Source of the DNA: TMED108 sp036166415
GTDB taxonomy: Bacteria > Fidelibacterota > Marinisomatia > Marinisomatales > TCS55
Assembly: GCA_036166415.1 (NCBI GenBank)
Contig: JAYZHP010000079.1
Coordinates: 1 to 6,814 of the forward strand
Direction: 5' to 3'
DNA: 6,814 bases
In this document: in pieces, positions 1-6,273 of the stretch
How the letters are laid out: the number at the start of each line of letters is the position of its first letter
Position numbering within the stretch: the first letter of the stretch is position 1
Made by a program: the position numbers and the translations under genes
The notes under the pieces: generated by a model
The model's database searches: none
Told to the model about the DNA's origin: nothing
Seen by the model: the letters and a program-made list of their open reading frames with translations, nothing else

Positions 1-15
1 TTGCAGTGATTCCAA

Positions 16-3000
16 TTATGATTCTCTAATAAAGAAATATTTTGAATCTGGATGAGAAAAATACCAGCCACAAATTGAAGAGGCTGGATACATAGCCCGA
101 GTTTCTGTTAGGCTTATTCCTGTGTGCTTTTCAACTTCAAGTATGCTCCAAATTTTATCCTTTTCTTTATGGCTAGGGCAAGATGGATATCCAGGAGCGG
201 GTCTTATTCCCTGAAATTTTTCTTTTATCAAATTTTCATTCGAATTATTCTCTTTTTTTGCGTAGCCCCAAAACTCTTTTCGGACTCGTTCATGCATTCT
301 TTCTGCAAACGCTTCAACCAGTCTATCTGCTAAAACTTTCGCCATGATAATATTGTAATCATCATTATCTTTTTCAAATTGTTTAATAATATTATCGAGA
401 CCATGTCCTGTCGTTAATGCAAATAACCCTAAATAGTCATTATTGGGAGCAATAAAATCTGCTAATGAATAATTAACCTTATCTTTGCCCTTATCAACTA
501 ACTGTCTGGGGAAATCAAACTCTAATCCTTCGCTAGTTACAATTTCATCCTTAGCCTGCGCATCATAAATTCCAATCACAGCCTTTGGATTTAATAGCTT
601 TTGGTCAACAATACGGTCAAGCAATACTATTCCATCGTTGTATATTTTTTTTGCTTCATCTCCATATCTTTCATGGGATAATATAGATGGATACTTCCCT
701 TTTAATTCCCATGCATGAAAGAAAGGGGTCCAATCTATGTAATTAACAAGCTCTCCTATGGGGTAATCATCAAAAACCTTTAAGCCCATAAGATTTGGCT
801 TTAATAAAGAATATTTTTTCCAATCGATATAGTGTTTTCTTTTTCGCGCCTCATCAATTGATATTTTTTTTATATTTTTTTCACTAACATAATCACGAAT
901 CTGTTGGAAGTCATCTTTAACTGATTCAACAAATTGATTTTTTTCATCATTATTTAGAAGCTTGCTTACCGCACCAACAGAGCGAGAAGCATCAGTAATA
1001 TGAATAGTTGGGCCAGAATAATTTTGCTCAATTTTTATCGCTGTATGTTTTTTGCTTGTAGTTGCTCCTCCAATCAATAACGGAACGTCAAAATCCAATC
1101 GCTCCATTTCTTTTGCAACGTGAACCATCTCATCGAGACTTGGCGTAATCAATCCAGAAAGGCCAATAATATCAGCGCCTTGTTCTTTTGCAGTTGAAAG
1201 AATTTTGTCTGAAGGAACCATTACGCCTAAATCAACTATATCATAGCCATTACAACCTAAAACTACACCAACTATGTTCTTTCCAATATCATGAACATCG
1301 CCCTTTACGGTGGCTAAAATAATTCTTCCATTAGATACATCCTCTAGTCCCATTTCTTTCTTTTCTTTATCAATAAAAGGAATAAGATAAGCTACTGCTT
1401 TTTTCATGACCCTAGCTGATTTAACTACTTGAGGTAAAAACATTTTTCCAGAACCAAATAAATCGCCAACAATATTCATCCCATCCATCAATGGGCCTTC
1501 AATAACATTAATTGGTCGGTCATATTTCTTCCTAGCTTCTTCGATATCCGTATCTATATAATCAATGATTCCTTCTCTTAAAGAATAACTAAGCCGTTCC
1601 TCAACGCTTGTTTTTCTCCAAGAAAGATCTGCTTTTATTTTTTTCTTTTTCCCTTTGTGCTCTTGAGCAATTAGAATTAATCGGTCAGTTGAATCATTTT
1701 TGCGGTCAAAAATAACATCTTCAATGCATTCTTTAAGTTTTGGATCGATATCATCATAAACTGTTAATTGGCCAGCATTAACTATGCCCATATCCATCCC
1801 AGATTTGACAGCATGAAATAAAAATGCTGAATGCATAGCCTCTCTCAGAATTTCATTTCCTCTAAAAGAAAATGATAAATTTGAAACACCTCCGCTAATA
1901 TGAACTTTAGGAAAACGCTTCTTAAGCTCTTTAGCAGCTTCAATATAGGATTTTGCATAGGAATTATGTTCATCGATTCCCGTTGCAACTGCAAAAATAT
2001 TTGGATCAAAAATAATATCCTCAGGGTTAAAATCAATTTTTTCTACAAGCAATTTATAGGCTCTGGAACATATTTCTACTTTACGGTCAAATGAATCTGC
2101 TTGACCTTCTTCATCAAAAGCCATAATTACAGCAGCTGCACCATAATCTTTTATTTTTTGGGCCTGCTCCAAAAATATTTCTTCACCTTCCTTAAGTGAT
2201 ATAGAATTAACAATACCTTTTCCTTGAAGGTTTTTTAGCCCAACCTCAATTACGGACCATTTTGAAGAGTCAATCATTATGGGTACTTTTGCAATGTCTG
2301 GCTCGGATGCAATCAGTCTTAAGAATTTCTCCATTGCTTTTTCAGAATCCAACAGGCCTTCATCCATATTTATATCAATAATCTGTGCACCATTATGTAT
2401 TTGCTGCCTTGCTACTGATAAGGCCGCTTCAAAATCGCCTTCTTTAATTAATTTTTTGAATCTTGCGGAACCTGTAACATTGGTTCGTTCACCAACATTT
2501 ATAAAGTTGCTCTCAGGTCGAATTACAAAAGGCTCCAATCCGCTTAGGCGCGTATATGCATCAACCTTTGGTATTTTTCTAGGTTTTTGATTCTTAACAG
2601 CCTTAGATATAGCTTTAATATGATCTGGCGTAGTTCCACAACATCCACCTACCATATTTACTAGACCATCCTGAGCAAATTCTTCAATGATCGCTGACAT
2701 GTCATTTGGTGACTGGTCATATTCACCCAATTCATTGGGAAGGCCTGCGTTGGGGTATACAAAAACAAAGGTGTCTGCAATATTTGACAAATCATTTAGC
2801 CATGGCCTTATTTGTTCAGCTCCAAGGGCACAATTCAAACCAACCGCTACAGGCTTTATATGCTTGATTGAATTCCAAAAAGCTTCAACGGTCTGACCGG
2901 ATAATGTTCTTCCGCTAGCATCAGTAATCGTGCCAGATATGAATATTGGTATATCAAGGTTTTTTTCTATGAGTGTTTGATTTATTGCAAAAAGTGCAGC

Positions 3001-3540
3001 TTTACAGTTCAATGTATCAAAGACAGTCTCTACTAAAAAGAGGTCAACGCCGCCATCAATGAGCCCTTGAATTTGCTCAGAATAAACATCTACTAATTCA
3101 TCAAATGATGTATTACGATACGAGGGATCATTTACATCAGGGCTTAGTGAAGCTGTTCTACTAGTGGGTCCAATAGCTCCGGCAACAAAGCGCGGCTTAT
3201 CATTAAAACTTTTAGCAGCCTCAGATGCAATTTTGGCAGCTGCATAGTTTATATCATAAACCTTATCCTCCATCTTATAATCCGATTGTGAAATTGAATT
3301 TGCATTAAAAGTATTGGTTTCGATTATATCAGCGCCAGCATTTAAATATAGCTTATGGATTTCAGAAACAATTTCGGGTTGTGTTAGTACAAGTAGGTCG
3401 TTATTCCCTATTAAATCAACAGGGTGATCTTTAAATTTTTCACCACGAAAATCTTTTTCTGATAATTGGAATGATTGGACCATGGTCCCCATAGCCCCAT
3501 CAAATATTAATATTTTTTCTTCAATTAATTTTCTTATCAT
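16..3540 (-). CDS. metH: Cobalamin-dependent methionine synthase MetH
   Basis: The enzyme transfers the methyl group of 5-methyltetrahydrofolate through cobalamin to homocysteine, giving methionine in the cytoplasm. All modules of the family are visible (numbered from the ATG at 3540). The homocysteine-binding barrel covers about 1-320, opens with DGAMGTM, and has zinc ligands C237, C300 and C301. The pterin-binding barrel starts near 346 (FINVGERTN). The cap domain spans about 640-730. The B12 domain spans about 735-870, with DVHDIG containing the cobalt-ligand histidine H750 and with S801. The AdoMet reactivation domain follows, with D936, E1076, R1113 (RPAPGYP) and Y1168 matching E. coli D946, E1097, R1134 and Y1189. 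The product is 1174 residues against 1227 in E. coli; the C-terminus stops six residues after Y1168. An in-frame TTG at 3579 would add 13 residues, but those codons are the leader hairpin and are not homologous, so I chose ATG 3540. Expression is probably controlled by the SAM-II riboswitch upstream. Family assignment is near certain. Confidence 0.97.
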   Translation of the reverse strand: MIRKLIEEKILIFDGAMGTMVQSFQLSEKDFRGEKFKDHPVDLIGNNDLLVLTQPEIVSEIHKLYLNAGADIIETNTFNANSISQSDYKMEDKVYDINYAAAKIASEAAKSFNDKPRFVAGAIGPTSRTASLSPDVNDPSYRNTSFDELVDVYSEQIQGLIDGGVDLFLVETVFDTLNCKAALFAINQTLIEKNLDIPIFISGTITDASGRTLSGQTVEAFWNSIKHIKPVAVGLNCALGAEQIRPWLNDLSNIADTFVFVYPNAGLPNELGEYDQSPNDMSAIIEEFAQDGLVNMVGGCCGTTPDHIKAISKAVKNQKPRKIPKVDAYTRLSGLEPFVIRPESNFINVGERTNVTGSARFKKLIKEGDFEAALSVARQQIHNGAQIIDINMDEGLLDSEKAMEKFLRLIASEPDIAKVPIMIDSSKWSVIEVGLKNLQGKGIVNSISLKEGEEIFLEQAQKIKDYGAAAVIMAFDEEGQADSFDRKVEICSRAYKLLVEKIDFNPEDIIFDPNIFAVATGIDEHNSYAKSYIEAAKELKKRFPKVHISGGVSNLSFSFRGNEILREAMHSAFLFHAVKSGMDMGIVNAGQLTVYDDIDPKLKECIEDVIFDRKNDSTDRLILIAQEHKGKKKKIKADLSWRKTSVEERLSYSLREGIIDYIDTDIEEARKKYDRPINVIEGPLMDGMNIVGDLFGSGKMFLPQVVKSARVMKKAVAYLIPFIDKEKKEMGLEDVSNGRIILATVKGDVHDIGKNIVGVVLGCNGYDIVDLGVMVPSDKILSTAKEQGADIIGLSGLITPSLDEMVHVAKEMERLDFDVPLLIGGATTSKKHTAIKIEQNYSGPTIHITDASRSVGAVSKLLNNDEKNQFVESVKDDFQQIRDYVSEKNIKKISIDEARKRKHYIDWKKYSLLKPNLMGLKVFDDYPIGELVNYIDWTPFFHAWELKGKYPSILSHERYGDEAKKIYNDGIVLLDRIVDQKLLNPKAVIGIYDAQAKDEIVTSEGLEFDFPRQLVDKGKDKVNYSLADFIAPNNDYLGLFALTTGHGLDNIIKQFEKDNDDYNIIMAKVLADRLVEAFAERMHERVRKEFWGYAKKENNSNENLIKEKFQGIRPAPGYPSCPSHKEKDKIWSILEVEKHTGISLTETRAMYPASSICGWYFSHPDSKYFFIRES

Positions 3541-3543
3541 AAT

Positions 3544-3574
3544 AAAAAAGCCCTTAGAGCTTACGCCAGGGCTT
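3544..3574 (-). terminator. Leader hairpin with U-tract in front of metH, overlapping its ribosome binding site
   Basis: On the minus strand the arm AAGCCCT (3574-3568) pairs perfectly with AGGGCTT (3554-3548). The interior can form a small GC-GTAA-GC stem with a GNRA-type tetraloop (3566-3559). A run of Ts follows the 3' arm and ends just before the ATG at 3540, so the element looks like a short intrinsic terminator. The 3' arm also contains AAGGG, the best Shine-Dalgarno candidate for that ATG, about 10 nt upstream. The hairpin could therefore stop transcription, hide the ribosome binding site, or both. A competing pairing uses AAGCTC (3561-3556) with GGGCTT, with one G-U pair. It lies directly after the SAM-II aptamer and is most likely its expression platform; that role is inferred. 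Confidence 0.6.
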
Positions 3575-3578
3575 ACCA

Positions 3579-3630
3579 AACCTTTTTAGCGCATATTTAC
3601 TGTCGAGGCAATACGGTTCAAATCTCGACC
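3579..3630 (-). promoter_or_regulatory. SAM-II riboswitch aptamer upstream of metH
   Basis: Read on the minus strand, the segment matches the conserved SAM-II (metA/metX) aptamer. GTCGAG (3629-3624) pairs with CTCGAC (3607-3602) as stem P1. The loop contains ATTT followed by ACCGTATTGC, and the downstream strand carries TAAAT and then GCTAAAAAGG. These blocks and their order are the same as I recall for the Sargasso Sea metX SAM-II RNA of known structure. There is one extra base in the loop and about one in the linker. The pseudoknot can be closed by AACC (3618-3615) with GGTT (3582-3579). SAM-II binds S-adenosylmethionine and normally represses downstream methionine or SAM genes, and metH fits that role. 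The conserved AAAAAGG is about 40 nt from the metH start codon, so it is unlikely to be the ribosome binding site itself. Confidence 0.9.
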
Positions 3631-3935
3631 TCAAAAATTAATATTAATTGATCTATTGTCCAATGATATAGTGCAAATTCAAATCTTATTGGTAAGTGGC
3701 ATTAAATTGCATAAATTCATACTGGATTAAGATGATATTAGAAGGTGTATCAAAAAGTTTTTTCGTCTGATTTTAGACATAATAAGCAAAGTAAGTATTA
3801 AAATTTATCTTCGGATGTCTTATAATTAATAAATCTGAAGTTTTACCTTGGCTGAAAGGCCATCCTCGCCTCATAATCATCTAATAATCCATGCTAACTA
3901 TAACTCATTATTGATCTATTAATATAGGAGTCAAT
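3631..3935. other. Divergent intergenic region between the metH leader and the RNase G gene
   Basis: About 300 bases of AT-rich sequence carry no credible gene on either strand. The region must contain the metH promoter (minus strand) and probably the promoter of the ribonuclease operon (plus strand). For metH I see only weak candidates, such as a TATATC on the minus strand at 3670-3665 without a good -35. On the plus strand, an imperfect inverted repeat surrounds a TATAAT, and a small 5-bp hairpin with a GAAA loop lies at 3849-3862 in the presumed leader of the ribonuclease gene. A short GTCT/AGAC hairpin occurs near 3765-3778. None of these resembles a named RNA family I recognise, and no tRNA cloverleaf is visible. 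Confidence 0.5.
3798..3826 (+). promoter_or_regulatory. Candidate sigma-70 promoter of the ribonuclease G operon
   Basis: A perfect -10 hexamer TATAAT lies at 3821-3826, with a poor -35 candidate TTAAAA at 3798-3803 and a 17-bp spacer. Transcription would begin near 3833 and leave a leader of roughly 100 nt before the ATG at 3936. In an AT-rich intergenic region a TATAAT can arise by chance, and the -35 matches only four of six consensus bases, so this is tentative. The inverted repeat CTTCGGAT / ATCTGAAG (3809-3816 and 3833-3840) frames the -10 and could be an operator or a hairpin. Confidence 0.35.
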
Positions 3936-5486
3936 ATGGAAAAAGAGATTTATATCAGTGAAAGCATGGGAGAGTCTCGTATTGCTATCATTGAGGATAG
4001 TACGCTTGTTGAAGTCTATGTTGAAAAACAAGACCAACAACGTATGGTCGGAAATATATACAAAGGTAAGGTTGAAAATGTCTTACCTGGAATGCAAGCA
4101 GCATTTGTAGATATTGGTTATGATATCAATGCATTTTTACCGTTTTCTGAAATTGAAAACCCAGCTTACCTTGTAGATATTGATGATACTGAAGAAACCA
4201 ATGGAAAAGGTAGCTCTAAACGTAAAACAAATCGAAAGTCAAATGATAATGTCAATGTTGACCTAAAAACAGGGCAAAATATATTTGTTCAAGTTATTAA
4301 AGAGGCATTTGCTGGAAAAGGACCTCGAGTCACAACTGAAGTAGCAATTCCAGGTCGTCTTCTAGTTTTAGTCCCAAATGCAAAATATATTGGAATTTCA
4401 AAAAAAATATGGGATAAATATGAGAGAAGGCGTTTAAAAAAGATTGTTTCTTCAATAAAAGATAAAGATACCGGAATTATTGTTCGCACAGTAGCTGAAG
4501 GAAAAAGTGAAGATCTTATTAAGAATGATTTCTATAATCTTGAGAAAAGCTGGCAAAACCTATTAAAAACAAATAATCAGAAAAAAGATGTTGCCCTTGT
4601 ATACGAAGATCTTGAAACTGCATCTAGTGTTGTTAGAGATCTTTTCACTCCTGACATAAATAAAATCGTAATTGATTCAAAAAAATTATATAAGAAAATA
4701 AGTAGCTATTTGGAAGATGTTTCTCCAAATATGGCAAGTAGATTAGAGCACTATAAATCGAAAGCTCCTTTATTTGAAAGCAAAGGGATTGAAAATGAAA
4801 TAGATAAGCTTCTACGTCCAAAAGTATGGTTGAAAAGTGGTGCTTATTTAATTATTGAAAAAACAGAAGCCATGGTTGTAGTCGACGTAAATAGTGGTCG
4901 TTTTATTGGAAAAAAGAATCATGAAGAAAATTCATTAAAAATTAATCTTGAAGCCTGCAAAGAAGTGGCTAGACAACTAAGATTGAGAGATTTATCGGGT
5001 CTTGTAGTTATTGATTTTATAGATATGAAAAATGAATCAAATAGAAAAAAGATTTATTATGAACTTAGAAAGGAACTAAAAAAAGATCGAGCAAAAGTTG
5101 CTGTATCCCCAATTTCAGATTTTGGATTATTAGAAATGACTCGTCAAAGAATACGCTTAAGCTTACTTGATTCAATGAGTGATGAATGTCCGACTTGCCG
5201 TGGAGCTGGAAGAATAATGTCAAGAGAAACACTAATTACCAGAATCGATCATTGGCTAAGAAGATATAAATCAAAAAATAGGAAATTAAAATTGAAATTA
5301 GAACTTCATCCTGATAATGCTGATTTTATGAAAAATAATAAAAAGGCACTACGAGGGTTAATGTGGCATAATTTTACTTATTTAACGGTTGAAGGAAATC
5401 CAAAAATTCATCGAGATGAATTTAAATTTTATGATACAAAGAATAATGAAAAAGTCATTGATCACGTAAGCATTGACCAAAAATGA
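3936..5486 (+). CDS. rng: Ribonuclease G/E family endoribonuclease
   Basis: This is a single-strand-specific endoribonuclease of the RNase E/G family, which acts in rRNA maturation and mRNA turnover in the cytoplasm. The 516-residue product has an N-terminal S1-like RNA-binding region (about 36-135; NIYKGKVENVLPGMQAAFVDIG at 40-61). A charged, low-complexity insert of about 27 residues (82-108) interrupts the S1 region. The 5'-sensor/RNase H-like part follows (GKGPRVTTEVAIPGR at 127-141). The catalytic domain has DVNSGR with metal ligand D317 and N319, then VIDFIDM with D360, matching E. coli RNase E D303, N305 and D346. The zinc-link cysteines are C418 and C421 (CPTC). It ends about 95 residues later and has no long disordered degradosome scaffold, so it is RNase G-like in size; some lineages have only this one short homologue and it may do both jobs. 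TAGGAG lies 5 nt before the ATG. It is followed by rplU after 37 bases, probably in one operon. Confidence 0.95.
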   Translation: MEKEIYISESMGESRIAIIEDSTLVEVYVEKQDQQRMVGNIYKGKVENVLPGMQAAFVDIGYDINAFLPFSEIENPAYLVDIDDTEETNGKGSSKRKTNRKSNDNVNVDLKTGQNIFVQVIKEAFAGKGPRVTTEVAIPGRLLVLVPNAKYIGISKKIWDKYERRRLKKIVSSIKDKDTGIIVRTVAEGKSEDLIKNDFYNLEKSWQNLLKTNNQKKDVALVYEDLETASSVVRDLFTPDINKIVIDSKKLYKKISSYLEDVSPNMASRLEHYKSKAPLFESKGIENEIDKLLRPKVWLKSGAYLIIEKTEAMVVVDVNSGRFIGKKNHEENSLKINLEACKEVARQLRLRDLSGLVVIDFIDMKNESNRKKIYYELRKELKKDRAKVAVSPISDFGLLEMTRQRIRLSLLDSMSDECPTCRGAGRIMSRETLITRIDHWLRRYKSKNRKLKLKLELHPDNADFMKNNKKALRGLMWHNFTYLTVEGNPKIHRDEFKFYDTKNNEKVIDHVSIDQK

Positions 5487-5523
5487 ATAAATGCTTAGAT
5501 TCCTCGGCTTTTTTGGAGAAAAG

Positions 5524-5898
5524 ATGTTTGCAATAATAAATATAGCTGGAAAACAATTTAGAGTTGAAGAAGGTGATCAACTCAAGGTACCTCATTTGTC
5601 TGTTGAGGCAGGAAAGTCATTGACACTTGACCAGGTTCTACTAATAAATGATGGTAAAAAAGTCACATTGGGGTCACCTTTGCTTAGTAATGCCTCCATC
5701 TCCGCAACTATTGTAGAGCATGGACGTGATAGAAAAATAAGAATTTTTAAGAAAAAACGTCGGAAAGGCTATCGAAGAAATAATGGACATCGTCAGAATT
5801 ATTCACTAATCAAGATAGGCTCAATTTCTTCTGCCGCCACTAAAAAGAAAGCATCTAAAACTGCTACTACTAAGAAATCAAGTAAGAAGGAGGACTAA
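5524..5898 (+). CDS. rplU: 50S ribosomal protein L21 (bL21)
   Basis: A structural protein of the large ribosomal subunit that binds 23S rRNA. The N-terminus MFAIINIAGKQFRVEEGD and the basic signature KKKRRKGYRRNNGHRQNY (76-93) are diagnostic of L21. The start at 5524 is preferred over an in-frame ATG at 5491, because GGAG (5515-5518) sits 5 nt before 5524 and family homology begins there; the 11 extra residues have no family counterpart. The product is 124 residues against 103 in E. coli. The surplus is a tail of about 24 residues (101-124) made almost only of Lys, Ala, Ser and Thr and ending in KKED. Such basic tails on L21 occur in several phyla and probably contact rRNA or are disordered. 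It lies between the RNase G gene and rpmA, in the usual L21-L27 pair. Confidence 0.97.
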   Translation: MFAIINIAGKQFRVEEGDQLKVPHLSVEAGKSLTLDQVLLINDGKKVTLGSPLLSNASISATIVEHGRDRKIRIFKKKRRKGYRRNNGHRQNYSLIKIGSISSAATKKKASKTATTKKSSKKED

Positions 5899-5901
5899 TC
5901 A

Positions 5902-6156
5902 ATGGCTCATAAAAAAGGAATGGGAAGTTCAAAGAATGGAAGAGACTCTAACGCTAAACGTCTAGGAATTAAGGTTTCTGATGGTCAAAATATCTTAGCT
6001 GGGGGCATAATACTTAAACAGAGAGGTACAAAGATTCATCCTGGGTTTAATGTAAAAAGAGGTGGAGATGATACTCTTTTTGCTACGAGTGACGGAACCG
6101 TAAAGTTTGGGCGCAAAGGAAGAGATAGAAAAATGGTGAGCGTAGTAAAGAATTAA
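5902..6156 (+). CDS. rpmA: 50S ribosomal protein L27 (bL27)
   Basis: A large-subunit protein whose N-terminal arm reaches the peptidyl transferase centre. The 84-residue product shows the full family pattern: MAHKKGMGSSKNGRDSNAKR at the N-terminus, then LGIKVSDGQ, GGIILKQRGTKIHPG and the closing GRKGRDRKMVSV. It begins directly with MAHKK, so it lacks the cleavable N-terminal extension known from Firmicutes and their relatives. It starts 3 bases after the rplU stop. Its strong Shine-Dalgarno AAGGAGG (5887-5893) is formed by the last Lys-Glu codons of rplU, which suggests translation coupled to rplU. It is the last gene before the terminator at 6185. Confidence 0.98.
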   Translation: MAHKKGMGSSKNGRDSNAKRLGIKVSDGQNILAGGIILKQRGTKIHPGFNVKRGGDDTLFATSDGTVKFGRKGRDRKMVSVVKN

Positions 6157-6184
6157 TAGTTTGAAAAAAATAAATATTTTTATT

Positions 6185-6222
6185 AGCCCTAATTTTAATT
6201 AATAAAGTTAGGGTTTTTTTTT
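6185..6222 (+). terminator. Intrinsic terminator after rpmA
   Basis: The stem CCCTAATTTTA (6187-6197) pairs with TAAAGTTAGGG (6203-6213) over 11 bp with one G-U pair and a five-base loop (ATTAA). It can be extended by two outer pairs at 6185-6186. A run of nine Ts (6214-6222) follows. It lies 28 bases after the rpmA stop and separates the ribonuclease-ribosomal protein operon from mdh. The A-rich stretch before it (6165-6172) could let it work weakly in the opposite direction, but no gene converges on it here. Confidence 0.92.
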
Positions 6223-6273
6223 ATACATGATTAAAGTATATATCTTATTTTAACTAAATCATAAGGATAATTA

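Noticed and set aside
1845..2590. Several short open frames on both strands within metH (for example 1900-2094 and 2279-2590 on plus)
   Set aside because: They are frame shadows of a well-supported conserved gene, have no recognisable protein motifs, and have no convincing ribosome sites.
3602..3629. tRNA-like fragment, suggested by plus-strand GGTTCAAATCTCGACC resembling a T-arm
   Set aside because: The resemblance to a T-loop (GGTTCAAATC) is superficial. There is no acceptor stem or cloverleaf around it, and the minus strand matches the SAM-II aptamer throughout.
3581..3660. Cobalamin riboswitch, a natural guess before a B12-related gene
   Set aside because: The leader is too short and lacks the B12-box; methionine synthase uses B12, but the conserved blocks fit SAM-II.
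3849..3862. Small hairpin with a GAAA loop in the ribonuclease leader as a possible regulatory RNA
   Set aside because: There are only five base pairs, one of them G-U, and no conserved flanking motif is recognised.
4289..4489. 66-residue minus-strand open frame inside the ribonuclease gene
   Set aside because: It lies antisense to the conserved catalytic-domain coding sequence and its translation resembles no family I know.
5491..5523. Upstream in-frame ATG giving an 11-residue N-terminal extension of L21
   Set aside because: It has no Shine-Dalgarno, there is no homology in the extension, and a proper GGAG precedes the ATG at 5524.
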